Notes: generated by a model not told the origin, from the sequence alone. DNA of 57,769 nucleotides from Acidobacteria bacterium Ga0077553 (GCA_001464575.1 LNFE01000183.1:1-57769); one strand, 5' to 3'. Shown: positions 16,869 to 26,241, numbered from the stretch's first letter. Made by a program: numbers and translations.

Positions 16869-18998
16869 ATGCGGCTACCCCTGCTGTTCCTCCTGGCCGC
16901 ACTCGCGCTCTCCGCCGCTCCCCGCAAGAAGATCGCCGTGGCCCTCGAAGGCGGCAGCGCCCTGGGTATCGCCCACATCGGTGTGCTCGAATGGCTCGAG
17001 CAGCACCGCATTCCCGTCGATTACATTGCGGGCACCAGCATGGGCGGCCTGGTGGGCGGACTCTATGCCACCGGCCGCTCCCCCGCCGACCTCCGCGCCA
17101 TCGTCAAGGACGCCCCTTGGGATAAGCTTCTGGGCGGCTCGATCGCTTTCCGCGACCTCTCCTTCCGCCGCCGGGAGGACCGCACGGCCGTGCCCAACCT
17201 CATCGAGCTTGGCCTCAAAGGTGGCGTCTCCCTCCCGTCCGGCCTCAACCTCGGCCACGAGATCGGCCTGCTCCTCAGCCGCTGGACCCTCGCCTACCCG
17301 GAACTGGAATCCTTTGACGAACTCCCGACGCCGTTCCGCTGCGTGGCGACGAATCTCGTCTCGGGGGAAGAAGAGGTCTTCGGCAAGGGCGTCCTCGCCG
17401 ACGCCCTGCGCGCCACCATGTCGCTGCCCGGCGTCTTCAAACCCGCCAACCGCGGCGGCAAGCTCTACGTCGATGGCGCCGTCCTCCAAAATCTTCCCGT
17501 CGATGTCGCCCGCCAGATGGGCGCCGACATCGTCATCGCCGTCCATCTCGCCAAGCCCCCGGTTGACCCCAAGTCTCTGAACTCGTTCGCGGGCGTGATT
17601 GACCGGTCCATCGGTATTGTCGTCTCCGCGAATGAAATGCGGATGATGGAGCGAGCCGACATTGTCGTCACCGTCAACCTCGCCGGCTTCAGCGCAAGCG
17701 ACTACCCGAAGAGCGCCGAACTCGCCGACGCGGGCAACGCCGCCACCGAGCAGAAGCGGAACATTCTCGAAACCTTCGCTCTCCCCGAGGCCGAGTGGGC
17801 CGAGTTTCAAAAGGCGCGCGCCGCTCGCCGCCGTCCTGAACCCACCCAGATCTCCACCGTGAAAGTGGACGCTGAAGACCCCCGCCAGGCCCGCCTCGTC
17901 GCCGACACCCTTGCGCCCCTCACCGCCCAACCCTGGAACCCCACCGCTCTCGAGCGCGAACTTTCCCGTGCCGTCGGCACCGGACGCCTAGCTTCGCTTC
18001 GCTATTCCGTCCGCGGCAGCGAACTGCTGGTCCAGGCCGAACAACGCTCCTACGCACCGCCTTTTCTGCTGCCGCTGCTCGAAATCGACGGCAGTGATAT
18101 CGAGAACTTCCGCGTCTCGGGTGGCGCCCGGCTCACCTGGATGGGCGTCGGCACGGCCCGCGCGGAATGGCGCAACGACATCATTGTCGGCTCCCGCTAT
18201 CGCTTCGCTTCCGAGTATTGGGTTCCTTTGGGCGAGCGCTCCCGCTTCTTCGCCGCTGGCCGCGCGTTTGCCGGCGATGCGGCTTTCCCCATCTATTCCG
18301 GTCGCGCGCAGGTCGCCAACTACCGCCTGCGCGACACCGGCTTTGGCGCCGACCTGGGCTACCAACTCGGCCGGATCGCCGAGCTCCGCGCCGGCTTCAC
18401 CACCACTTGGCATGCTGCCCGGCGACGCATCGGCAACCCGATCCTCCCGAACGTCAAGGACCATCTGAAAGTTCCCAGCCTGCGGTTCCGCCTGCTCGAT
18501 TATGACGATCCCATCGTGCCCCGGGAAGGCAGCCGCGTCGAAGCCAGCTTCGCCTACGTCCTGGCTCGCGGTCCGCAGGCCGAGGTGCAAGCGAATCGGT
18601 TCTTTCGCGTTTCGGCGAACGCGTCGGTGTTCGCCGCGGCAGCGGGCGGCACCGCCTTCGATACCCGCTCCCTGGATTTCGGCAGCTTTTCGCTGGGCGG
18701 CCCGCTCCGCCTGCCCGCGTACGCCACGAACGAACTCCTCGGCAATCAGTATTGGCTCGGCACGGCCGGGTATCTGCGCGAGATTCGCCCCGGCCTATCG
18801 ATTCTGGGCACGCGGATCTACGGCGCGGCTTGGGCGCAGCTAGGCAAGATGTACGGGCAACCGGGCTATCCCGGCGTGGCTGCCAGTGCGGCCGGGGCGA
18901 TGATCATTCGAACGTTTGTGGGTCCCGTATATTTTGGCGGCGCTTGGGGCGACCGCGGTCATGGCCGGGCTTTTGTCGGCGTCGGCCGCTTTTTCTAG
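16869..18998 (+). CDS. patatin-like phospholipase fused to an Omp85-like outer-membrane barrel
   Basis: The 709-residue protein has a signal peptide (residues 1-17), then a patatin domain (about 20-310): oxyanion loop EGGSALGIAHIG, nucleophile G-T-S57-M-G and the D202-G-A dyad motif. These give a lipid acyl hydrolase by the Ser-Asp mechanism. Residues about 325-395 look like a POTRA-type linker (STVKVDAEDPRQARLVADTL). The remainder has alternating strands rich in aromatic and Gly residues, ending at VGVGRFF with a terminal Phe, as expected for an outer-membrane barrel of the PlpD type. By analogy with PlpD it may present or release its lipase domain at the cell surface. Head to head with the cytochrome gene; its stop shares CTAG with the phosphatase gene. 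Confidence 0.88.
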   Translation: MRLPLLFLLAALALSAAPRKKIAVALEGGSALGIAHIGVLEWLEQHRIPVDYIAGTSMGGLVGGLYATGRSPADLRAIVKDAPWDKLLGGSIAFRDLSFRRREDRTAVPNLIELGLKGGVSLPSGLNLGHEIGLLLSRWTLAYPELESFDELPTPFRCVATNLVSGEEEVFGKGVLADALRATMSLPGVFKPANRGGKLYVDGAVLQNLPVDVARQMGADIVIAVHLAKPPVDPKSLNSFAGVIDRSIGIVVSANEMRMMERADIVVTVNLAGFSASDYPKSAELADAGNAATEQKRNILETFALPEAEWAEFQKARAARRRPEPTQISTVKVDAEDPRQARLVADTLAPLTAQPWNPTALERELSRAVGTGRLASLRYSVRGSELLVQAEQRSYAPPFLLPLLEIDGSDIENFRVSGGARLTWMGVGTARAEWRNDIIVGSRYRFASEYWVPLGERSRFFAAGRAFAGDAAFPIYSGRAQVANYRLRDTGFGADLGYQLGRIAELRAGFTTTWHAARRRIGNPILPNVKDHLKVPSLRFRLLDYDDPIVPREGSRVEASFAYVLARGPQAEVQANRFFRVSANASVFAAAAGGTAFDTRSLDFGSFSLGGPLRLPAYATNELLGNQYWLGTAGYLREIRPGLSILGTRIYGAAWAQLGKMYGQPGYPGVAASAAGAMIIRTFVGPVYFGGAWGDRGHGRAFVGVGRFF

Positions 18999-19576
18999 CG
19001 CTCCACGCGGTTCCAGCTGCCAATCACGCGCGTCTGCTTCTCCCGCGTCAGAACGCTCAACGACGCGGTGCTCAAAGCCAGCCGCTGGGCCATTTCCCGC
19101 GGTTCTGCCTGAATCCACACGGAAGCCAGAATCCGCAGCAAATGGCCATGGGCGAACAGCAGCACCGGCCCTTCCTGTTTCAGGCAGCGCTCAATCACGC
19201 GTCCCGCCCGGGCCGCCACCGCTTCAATTGTCTCCCCTTCCGGAGGGCCGTCTTTCCACAAGCTCCAGCCCGGCCGTTCCGCCACCAACTCCGCCGTCAA
19301 TCTCCCTTCAAGCGCGCCATAGTGCCACTCCGCCAAGTCCGGTTCGACCACGGCTACGTCCCCGTAGCCCGCAATCCGGCAGGTCTCCCGGGCCCGCTGC
19401 AAGGGACTCGTGAGCACCAGCCCGAATCGCTTTCCGTCCAGCATGCGCGCCAATGAGGCCGCCTGTTCCTCTCCATGAGCGGTGAGCGGAATGTCCGTCC
19501 GCCCCGTATGTTGCCCCGACAGGCTCCAGGCCGTCTCTCCGTGCCGAGCGAGCCAGATTTCTGCAGAAATGTTCAT
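18995..19576 (-). CDS. histidine phosphatase family protein (phosphoglycerate mutase-like)
   Basis: The 193-residue cytoplasmic protein carries the family signature R11-H12-G-E with phospho-acceptor His12, a second arginine in SPLQRARET, an acidic residue in LAEWHYGALEG (E83 region) and the second histidine in FAHGH (H143). Length and motif spacing match the small CobC/GpmB/SixA-like branch. That branch hydrolyses phosphate from sugars, nucleotides or alpha-ribazole; the substrate is not evident and no cobalamin genes are nearby. It converges on the patatin gene with a 4-bp stop overlap, and its start is 21 bp from the divergent gene at 19598. Confidence 0.88.
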   Translation of the reverse strand: MNISAEIWLARHGETAWSLSGQHTGRTDIPLTAHGEEQAASLARMLDGKRFGLVLTSPLQRARETCRIAGYGDVAVVEPDLAEWHYGALEGRLTAELVAERPGWSLWKDGPPEGETIEAVAARAGRVIERCLKQEGPVLLFAHGHLLRILASVWIQAEPREMAQRLALSTASLSVLTREKQTRVIGSWNRVER

Positions 19577-19584
19577 TTCGCCTA

Positions 19585-19590
19585 TATACT
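19585..19590 (+). promoter_or_regulatory. -10-like TATACT just before the start codon
   Basis: A TATACT hexamer ends 7 nt before the ATG at 19598. If it is the -10 element, transcription would begin at or next to the start codon and the mRNA would be leaderless. This fits the absence of a Shine-Dalgarno there. The -35 region would fall inside the phosphatase gene, and no clear -35 was seen. Confidence 0.35.
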
Positions 19591-19597
19591 GCCATAG

Positions 19598-21382
19598 ATG
19601 CCCCTGGTCTTACTCGTCCTGATTGCCGGCTTGCTCCAAGCGTTCCCGCAGCAGGTCCGCAAACGGTTCGAAGGCGATACCAATCAGCCGGCTCGCCGGG
19701 TGACTGCCATCCAAATCAACGACGATGGGGACATCCGCGCAATTAGCGAAGGGCAGCTGTATGTTTATTCCCAGGGCCGCTGGGCCGCACCAGTGCCGGC
19801 CACGGAATCCTGGTCCGCGGAGCAGCTGCCTGCTCCTGGCGGGTTGCCCATTCAGCCCGCTACCGCAAGCGCCAAACAAGCCGACGGCACGATCTGGTTC
19901 GGCACTGCGAAGGGCCTCTTTCATCACGTCGGCAACGACTGGGAGTACCGGCAAGGCCAGCGGTGGCTGCCACATGATGAGGTGCTTTCGGTCGCGGTGA
20001 ACTCCCGCGGCGATGTTGCCGTCGGCACCGCCGCCGGTGTGGGGCTGATCCAGATCCGCGAAATCACCTTTGCCGAAAAGGCACGGCTTTATGAAGAAGC
20101 GATCGACAAGTACCACCGCCGCACCGAGTTCGGCTACGTTCTGGAGCGCGGTCCCCGGGGAGTGCGCGATAGCGATAACGATGGCCTTTGGACCGCGATG
20201 TACGGCGCCGCGCAGTGCTTTGCGTATGCCGTGAAGAAGGACGCGGCGTCGCTGGAACACGCCCGCAAAGCCTTTCGGGCGCTCGCGTTTTTAAGCGAGG
20301 TTACCCAAGGCGGAACCCCGGCCGGTCTGCCTGGGCTCGTCGCGCGAACCATTCTGCCCACGTCCGGCCCTGATCCGAACGCCAAGGCCTACACCCGGGA
20401 GACCGACGCCGCCATGCAGAAGCGCGATCGCAAGTGGAAGACACTCGTTCCGCGCTGGCCCAAAAGCGCAGATGGCAAGTGGTACTGGAAGGCGGACGTC
20501 TCTTCCGATGAACTCGACGGCCACTACTTCTTCTACGGCCTTTACTACGATCTCGTGGCCCAGACTCCCGCCGAGAAGAACGAAGTCCGCAAGGTGGTCC
20601 GCCGGATTACGGATCACTTGGTGAAGCACGACTTCAACATGATCGATTGGGATGGCAAGCCCACCCGCTGGGCGATCTTCTCTCCGGCGCAGCTCAACCG
20701 GGACAGGGACTGGTGGGCCGAGCGCGGTCTGAACTCGCTGAGCATCCTGTCGTATCTCAAGGTGGCGCACCACGTCACCGGCGACAAGAAGTATCACGAT
20801 GTGGCGCAATGGTTGATCACCGAACACGGGTACGCGCAGAACGCGATGTTCGCCAAGTTGGCCCAGGGCGTCGGCGACGGAAACCAGAGTGATGATGAGA
20901 TGGCTTACATGGACTATTGGGGACTGCTGCAGTACGAGCAGGACCCTGAGTTGGTGGAGCGCTACTCGTTTTCGCTGCACCGCTACTGGGGCCTGGACCG
21001 GCCCGAGCTCAACCCCTTCTTCAACTTCGCGGCGGCGGCCCTGTTGAAGGGCAAGCGCTTTGACGATCCGCATCAGATGTACGACTTGACGCCGACCGGG
21101 TCGTGGCTCGAGCAATCGCTCGACACGCTGCGCCGCTTTCCCTTGGATTTGCACAACTACGCGCTGTCCAACAGTCAGCGCGGGGATGTCCGCAAGCTCA
21201 GCAACAACCGTGGGCTGAAGCGGACCGGTCGGGTGCTTCCGGTCGACGAGCGTCAGGTTTTTCACTGGAACCACGACCCTTTCCGGCTCGACTACAACGG
21301 CGACGGAGCCACGCTCGCCGACGGCACCTCGTATCTGCTCCCTTACTATATGGGGCGCTACCTGGGATACATCAAGGAATAA
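19598..21382 (+). CDS. exported alpha/alpha-toroid-like protein with N-terminal propeller-like segment
   Basis: The 594-residue protein has a short signal peptide (MPLVLLVLIAGLLQAFPQQ). Residues about 35-150 contain propeller-like repeats (RAISEGQLYVYSQGRW, GTIWFGTAKGLFHH, VAVNSRGDVAVGTAAG), similar to two-component-regulator-propeller blades. From about 160 the sequence is helical with conserved aromatics and acids (GVRDSDNDGLWTAMYGAAQ, SSDELDGHYFFYGLYYDLV), as in (alpha/alpha)6 glycoside hydrolases or lyases. I cannot assign the enzyme family. It is probably a secreted sugar-active enzyme (inference). The gene starts only 21 bp from the divergent phosphatase gene. Confidence 0.65.
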   Translation: MPLVLLVLIAGLLQAFPQQVRKRFEGDTNQPARRVTAIQINDDGDIRAISEGQLYVYSQGRWAAPVPATESWSAEQLPAPGGLPIQPATASAKQADGTIWFGTAKGLFHHVGNDWEYRQGQRWLPHDEVLSVAVNSRGDVAVGTAAGVGLIQIREITFAEKARLYEEAIDKYHRRTEFGYVLERGPRGVRDSDNDGLWTAMYGAAQCFAYAVKKDAASLEHARKAFRALAFLSEVTQGGTPAGLPGLVARTILPTSGPDPNAKAYTRETDAAMQKRDRKWKTLVPRWPKSADGKWYWKADVSSDELDGHYFFYGLYYDLVAQTPAEKNEVRKVVRRITDHLVKHDFNMIDWDGKPTRWAIFSPAQLNRDRDWWAERGLNSLSILSYLKVAHHVTGDKKYHDVAQWLITEHGYAQNAMFAKLAQGVGDGNQSDDEMAYMDYWGLLQYEQDPELVERYSFSLHRYWGLDRPELNPFFNFAAAALLKGKRFDDPHQMYDLTPTGSWLEQSLDTLRRFPLDLHNYALSNSQRGDVRKLSNNRGLKRTGRVLPVDERQVFHWNHDPFRLDYNGDGATLADGTSYLLPYYMGRYLGYIKE

Positions 21383-21401
21383 CCGCGGTGGGGCGAATGC
21401 G

Positions 21402-21560
21402 ATGATACCGAGGGATCGTGGGATTCGTGAGTCTGACCATTTGGAAGAGGATCGGGCGGATTTGCCGGAGGCCGTCGAGATCGTGGCGGAGATCGGGTTC
21501 GATGCCGTGGTCGAGACCGGGCTTGGGGTGATCGAGGGGATCTGGGAGAGTCTGGACTGA
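21402..21560 (+). CDS. possible small acidic protein, 52 residues
   Basis: An ATG-to-TGA frame of 52 codons lies in the 292-bp gap between the toroid-like and Spy-like genes. The peptide is strongly acidic (SDHLEEDRADLPEAVEIVAE) and ends DAVVETGLGVIEGIWESLD, an amphipathic pattern. A GTGGGG stretch at 21388-21393 might serve as a weak ribosome site. It could equally be a chance frame in GC-rich DNA. Only conservation in relatives would settle it. Confidence 0.3.
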   Translation: MIPRDRGIRESDHLEEDRADLPEAVEIVAEIGFDAVVETGLGVIEGIWESLD

Positions 21561-21674
21561 TCGTCCGCAAAAATAAGCCGCTGCGTTGTGAGTGAATCTT
21601 CGTGGATTTTTCACAGGTTCGGGTGAGGGAGAGCGATTCGCCTCCCTGATTCAATCGGATTTCTGGAGAAGACC

Positions 21675-22035
21675 ATGTGGAAACGGATGTTGATGATGAG
21701 TTTTGTGGCGGTGTCCCTGCTGGCGGACCAGCCGCTGCAGTCGGCGCTGAACCTGGACATCGAGCAAGCGAGGCAGGTGGATGCGATTCAGGCGAAGTAT
21801 CGCCAACCGTTCGCGGCCAAGCGGCAGGAGCGGAACCAGGAGCTGCGCAAACTGCGGCGGGCGCGGATCGCAAATGATAGCAAACAGATGGCGGAGCAGG
21901 AGCGAGCAGATCCGGGTGAACGAGGATGAAGAGATCCGGCGGGTGCTGCGGCCGGCGCAGTTGCAGAAGTTTGAGGAGTACCGGAAGCTGCGGAAAGAGA
22001 TGATCGGCAGCTCCCGGGACGATAAGGACTTCTGA
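21675..22035 (+). pseudogene. Spy/CpxP-like small exported protein, frameshifted
   Basis: The first frame starts at the ATG at 21675 after GGAGAAG and gives a signal peptide (MWKRMLMMSFVAVSLLADQ). The mature helix LNLDIEQARQVDAIQAKYR continues with Lys/Arg/Glu-rich sequence. Near 21895-21905 the natural continuation moves to the next frame (SEQIRVNEDEEIRRVLRPAQ, LQKFEEYRKLRKEMIGSS), ending at 22035. Together they make a ~120-residue all-helical periplasmic protein with the LTxxQ-like RPAQLQKFEEY motif of Spy/CpxP chaperone relatives. One extra base in the repetitive GAGCAGGAGCGAGCAG stretch explains the break. It may be a true mutation or a sequencing error. Confidence 0.6.
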
Positions 22036-22058
22036 GCTTTCGGTTCCGGGTCAACCGG

Positions 22059-25000
22059 TCAGAATGTGACTTTGGCGCCGAGCTGAACAAAGCGGGGAAG
22101 GTTGGTTCCCCTCGTCGCCCCGAAGTTCGGGCTGGAGAAGTTCGGTTCGAAGTTTACGAAGCGATGGCGGTTGAAGGCGTTGAACATCTGCGCTTGAATT
22201 TCGAACCGGAACCGCTCCTTCATGGCGAATCGTTTGGTGAGGGTGAAGTCTTCCTGCAGGACTGGGAACTGGCGGAGGTCGCCGCGGGTGGGCCCGAGCG
22301 AACCGAAGCGAAAGACGCCGCCGACTACCGGTGAGGCGAAGGCCTGGGCGTTCGTGATGCGGTGGTTGCGGCCGGGGTCGAAATCGCTGTTCGAAAGACC
22401 CGAAGCCGGGTTCGCCCCGCTGAGGATGTCTGGCCGGAGGACGCGGTTAAAGATTGGGAGCAGGTTGTTCATCGAAAGCTGCAAGGGGAAGCCGGACTGA
22501 TAGCGATGAATGCCGGAGATGGTCCAGTCGGCGAGAACCGTCTTGCGCCATCCGTTCGATTTGCCAAACGGGAGCGTGTAGATGTAATTGGCAACGAAGG
22601 CGTGCGGGACGTCGTAGGAGAGCAGAGAGCGTTCGTTGCCCAGGTTAAAGTGATCTTGCAGCATATTATCGACGCCGCCGAAGCCCTGATAGCTGGGAGT
22701 GTTGAGACCAATGGCCTTCGACCAGACATAGCTCGTTTCAAAGGCAAAGCCGGAGGCGAAGCGTTTGCGAAGTTTGAATTCACCGCCGTGGTAGCTGGAG
22801 GCGCCGATCTTCGCCTGCTGCGATGTGAGGGTGAGGTATTGCGGGAAGGCGCGCAGCGCTTGGGCGACGGAGCCGTTGAAGCCGGGATAGGGGATGGCGA
22901 TATTGGCCGCCCGCGCTTCGGCCGAGTTGATGTTGCGGGTGAGCAACTGGCCCAGGGGTAGAAACTGGGGGTTGACCTGGTTGATGTTCAAGAGCTCGGG
23001 AGCTACTTGGCGAGTGGCACGGTTGCCGATGTAGTTGACTTCCACGATTAGGTCGCGGCCGAGATCGTGTTGCAAGCCGAAGCTCCAGCTTTGCGTGCGG
23101 GGCATCGCGGTAGAGGCCTGTTCGAGGAAGGAGGCCGCTTGGTTGTTGAGTAACGCGGGGTCGATGCGGGGCTCTTTCGGAAAGTTTTGCGGGAAGCCGT
23201 CGCGGAGGCGGAATGCCGGGGTGATGCCGTTGTCGAGCGTTTGGAAGGTACCTTCAATGTTGAAGCCGGAACTGGTGATGGAGAGGTAGTTGTCGGCGTA
23301 GTAGATGCCGTAGCCGCCGCGGAGAACGGTCTTCGAGTTGAGCGCGTAGGCAAAGCCGGCACGCGGACCCCACGCCGAATTGTCGCGATCGAGGAGGCGG
23401 CGGGCGCCGGTGCGGCCTTCGCCCGTGCCAGCGAAAACAAGGGCGCCGGGACGGTTGCCGGCGGCTGGGTTGGGGCGATTGAGATCGACAACACTGTAGC
23501 GATCCTGCTGCTCGAAAGGCGCGCCCATGAACTCCCAACGTAAGCCCAGATTCAGGGTGAGTTTGCGGCTGGCTTTGAAGTCGTTCTGCACGAAGAAGCC
23601 GGAGTAGGTGCGACGGATACCAAGATTCTGAGGGAATCGAATGTTGCTGGAGGCGACTTCACCAAGCAGGAAGCTGGCGAAGGAGTTGCCGGAGCCTGCG
23701 GGGGAACCCGGCTGAGCGGTAGCGAGGTTCGAGAAGGTCAGGGCGCCCTGCGTGTTGGTGAGGGTGCGATTGTGGAGATGGTTCCACCGGTACTCGCCAC
23801 CAAACTTCCAGTTGCTGCGCCCCCTGGTCCAGGACATCGTGTTCTTCGCCATGTAGACATCGTCCTTGTTGTCGGTAATGCCGCCGCTGGCGGCGCCAAC
23901 GTAGCCGTCGCCGAAGCTGAGCACCGGGAAGCGGTCGCCGGTGACGCCGGTTAAGCCTAGGCGAGCGGGCCAGCCGCGTTCGAGCGTCACCGGGTCAACC
24001 GGGTTACGGAAGCGATTGACGCCGAGGATGAGGCTATTGAGCAGGTTGGGGCGGAGGATGGAGTCGTAGCCGAGGCGGTGGAGCTTGCTCGAAATGTTCT
24101 GGATGATTCCGGAAGTGAGGGGGTCCGGGAGCGGGTTGTCGACGCGGAAGCGCGGGACGTTGGTGGAATTGAACGAGTAGAAGACTTTGTGATTTTGGTG
24201 GAAAGCGTGGTCGATACGGCTCGAGAAGAGATCGGGGTCGAGCTGCTTTTCGCCGATAAAGGCGGCGAGGTTGAGGGTGCCGGCGGCGTTTGGCGCGGGA
24301 TAGAGGGCCGCGATTTTGGCGGAGACCGGGTCGATGCGGTTGGCGGGAATCTGATTGCCGGGGAAGACATCGCGAAGGAAGCCGCCGGCGGGATTGGAGC
24401 GCGTTGACGCGGGGTCGAAGATCGGGATCTGGTTGCCGGCGGCGTTGCGCCACTGGCTGAAATCACCCTGTACGTTCAGAGGCGAAGGGATCTGGACGCG
24501 GCTGAAGTTGTCAAGGCCGCGGCGGCGGGATGAGGTCCACGAGAAGAAGAAGAACGTTTTGTCTTTGCCGTTGTAGAGTTTCGGGACTAGTAGCGGACCG
24601 CCAATGGTGGCGCCGAACTCGTTCTGGCGGGTGATGGCGCGGTCGGCGGCGAACCAACTGCGCGCGTCGAGCTTGTCATTACGGAAGTATTCGAAGGCAG
24701 AGCCGTGAAACTGATTGGTTCCACTCTTGAGGGCAAACGTAGTGACGGCCTGGGCGGAGTGGCCGAACTCGGCGGCGAGTTGCGAGGTCTGGAGTTTGAA
24801 TTCGCGCATGGCTTCGACGGGCGGGGCGCTTTCGTTGAAGTTGCCGATCTGGCCCATCTGGCCGGCGGGCAGGCCATCGACCCAGAACTCATGCTGGAAG
24901 GTGCGGCTGCCGTGGACCCGGATCTGGTTGGAGGCCGCGAGATTATCGGCGCCGTTAATATTGACATTGCCGTGAACGCCGGCGGTGAGATAGACGAAGG

Positions 25001-25448
25001 CGGCGGCTACACGTACCCGGCCGAGTTGGACAAGCGGGAGGTTCTGTACCTGGTCCTGGGTGATGGTGGTCGAGATTTCGGGGGATTCGACCTGCAGGAC
25101 GCCCACATTTTCGGTGACGGTGACAGACTCGGCGACGCCGCCAATTTCCAGCGGAAGGTCGACGCGGCTCCGGGTGTCGACGGTGAGGATGATCCCTTTT
25201 CGTTCGAGGAGCTTGAAACCTGCTTTGCGGACAGAGATCGTATAGGGACCCGGGGTTAGGGCCGGGGCGGTGTAGAGTCCGTCGCTGTTGGTGGTGATCT
25301 GCCGGCGGGTCTGGGTGGCGTCGTTACTGACCGTCACCGTGGCGTCGGGCACGGACTGGCCGGAGGGGTCGGTGACCCGGCCGTCAACCTGGGCACTTTG
25401 AGCGTAGGTGGCGCCGGCGAAGGCGAAAAGGAGGGCTAGAACCTTCAT
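22059..25448 (-). CDS. Oar-like TonB-dependent-receptor-type outer-membrane protein (first of three)
   Basis: The 1129-residue protein has a signal peptide (MKVLALLFAFAGATYAQ), then a carboxypeptidase-regulatory-like domain (about 20-105, SGQSVPDATVTVSND, TTNSDGLYTAPALTPGPYTI). A plug-like region with EFWVDGLPAG and SGTNQFHGSAFEYFRN follows, then a long barrel with many aromatic strands (KTVLRGGYGIYYADNYL) and a C-terminal Phe. The three-part layout and motifs match the very abundant acidobacterial Oar/TonB-receptor family, which is thought to import large substrates or contact other cells. No TonB-ExbB-ExbD genes are near. The gene runs convergent with the Spy-like gene and diverges from the pentapeptide gene. 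Confidence 0.9.
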   Translation of the reverse strand: MKVLALLFAFAGATYAQSAQVDGRVTDPSGQSVPDATVTVSNDATQTRRQITTNSDGLYTAPALTPGPYTISVRKAGFKLLERKGIILTVDTRSRVDLPLEIGGVAESVTVTENVGVLQVESPEISTTITQDQVQNLPLVQLGRVRVAAAFVYLTAGVHGNVNINGADNLAASNQIRVHGSRTFQHEFWVDGLPAGQMGQIGNFNESAPPVEAMREFKLQTSQLAAEFGHSAQAVTTFALKSGTNQFHGSAFEYFRNDKLDARSWFAADRAITRQNEFGATIGGPLLVPKLYNGKDKTFFFFSWTSSRRRGLDNFSRVQIPSPLNVQGDFSQWRNAAGNQIPIFDPASTRSNPAGGFLRDVFPGNQIPANRIDPVSAKIAALYPAPNAAGTLNLAAFIGEKQLDPDLFSSRIDHAFHQNHKVFYSFNSTNVPRFRVDNPLPDPLTSGIIQNISSKLHRLGYDSILRPNLLNSLILGVNRFRNPVDPVTLERGWPARLGLTGVTGDRFPVLSFGDGYVGAASGGITDNKDDVYMAKNTMSWTRGRSNWKFGGEYRWNHLHNRTLTNTQGALTFSNLATAQPGSPAGSGNSFASFLLGEVASSNIRFPQNLGIRRTYSGFFVQNDFKASRKLTLNLGLRWEFMGAPFEQQDRYSVVDLNRPNPAAGNRPGALVFAGTGEGRTGARRLLDRDNSAWGPRAGFAYALNSKTVLRGGYGIYYADNYLSITSSGFNIEGTFQTLDNGITPAFRLRDGFPQNFPKEPRIDPALLNNQAASFLEQASTAMPRTQSWSFGLQHDLGRDLIVEVNYIGNRATRQVAPELLNINQVNPQFLPLGQLLTRNINSAEARAANIAIPYPGFNGSVAQALRAFPQYLTLTSQQAKIGASSYHGGEFKLRKRFASGFAFETSYVWSKAIGLNTPSYQGFGGVDNMLQDHFNLGNERSLLSYDVPHAFVANYIYTLPFGKSNGWRKTVLADWTISGIHRYQSGFPLQLSMNNLLPIFNRVLRPDILSGANPASGLSNSDFDPGRNHRITNAQAFASPVVGGVFRFGSLGPTRGDLRQFPVLQEDFTLTKRFAMKERFRFEIQAQMFNAFNRHRFVNFEPNFSSPNFGATRGTNLPRFVQLGAKVTF

Positions 25449-25548
25449 GGGCGAATGGTAGCGATTGGCTAAGACAGACTCATAAACGCTGGACGAATGT
25501 TTCGTGACACTTCGAGGGGGGGATCTGGCGCGGTAGCATACGGATCAG

Positions 25549-26241
25549 ATGCGACGAGAGCGGCAAGCCGTAGAACGGCCGGCTAAGCGTAAGCCGAACG
25601 ATCCGTCCGAGCGCGAGCGCCCCGATCTCCCGGCGGAGTTTGCGGCCGGCGGCGCGGCGGACCTCGTTCCAGAGGCCGGGGAGATTTGGCTGCAGGGCCG
25701 GCGGGTGGAGGACGTCGAGTGGGCGGGCGGGAAGGTCTCGGCGATGCGGATGGAGGGGTGCGTCCTGGAGAGAGTTCGCTTCGCCGGAAGCGAGTTTGGG
25801 TCGGTGACCTGGAAGGATGTCCGGCTGGTGGGATGCGACTTGGCGAACGTGAGGGCGCACCGAATGAACCTGGTGCGGGTGGAGCTGATCGATTGCCGGT
25901 TGACCGGGTTTGCGGCGCGGGCGACCGAGTGGCAGGACGTGCTGGTGCGGAACTGCGATGCCCGGTTTGCGCAGTTTCTGGGCGGCTTATTCCGGCGATG
26001 TGAATGGGACGGGAGCGACTGGCAGGAGGCCGATTTCCGCGAGGCGGACCTGAGCGGCACGGTGCTGCGGGGTTGTCAGTTGGGACGGGCGGATCTGCGG
26101 CAAGCGCGGCTACGGGGGACGGATTTCCGGAAGTCCGAGCTCGAAGAGATGCTGGTGAGCGTGGGGGATCTGGACGGCGCGATTGTGGACCCGGCGCAGG
26201 CCATGGTGCTGGCGCGACTAATGGGCCTGCTGATCCGCTAA
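25549..26241 (+). CDS. pentapeptide-repeat protein
   Basis: The 230-residue cytoplasmic protein has a charged N-terminal tail (about 1-45, rich in Arg, Glu and Pro). From about 65 to 205 it shows pentapeptide repeats of the A(D/N)LxX type, clearest at VRFAGSEFGSV, DWQEADFREADLSGTVLRG and RADLRQARLRGTDFRKSEL. Such repeats form right-handed quadrilateral beta-helices. Some relatives mimic DNA and bind gyrase, but most have no known role. It starts 100 bp from the divergent receptor gene and converges on the next gene with a 4-bp overlap (26238-26241). Confidence 0.85.
   Translation: MRRERQAVERPAKRKPNDPSERERPDLPAEFAAGGAADLVPEAGEIWLQGRRVEDVEWAGGKVSAMRMEGCVLERVRFAGSEFGSVTWKDVRLVGCDLANVRAHRMNLVRVELIDCRLTGFAARATEWQDVLVRNCDARFAQFLGGLFRRCEWDGSDWQEADFREADLSGTVLRGCQLGRADLRQARLRGTDFRKSELEEMLVSVGDLDGAIVDPAQAMVLARLMGLLIR

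Noticed and set aside
21372..21614. 80-codon minus-strand frame opposite the small acidic ORF
   Set aside because: Arg/Pro-rich, no ribosome-binding site, and no better supported than the plus frame.
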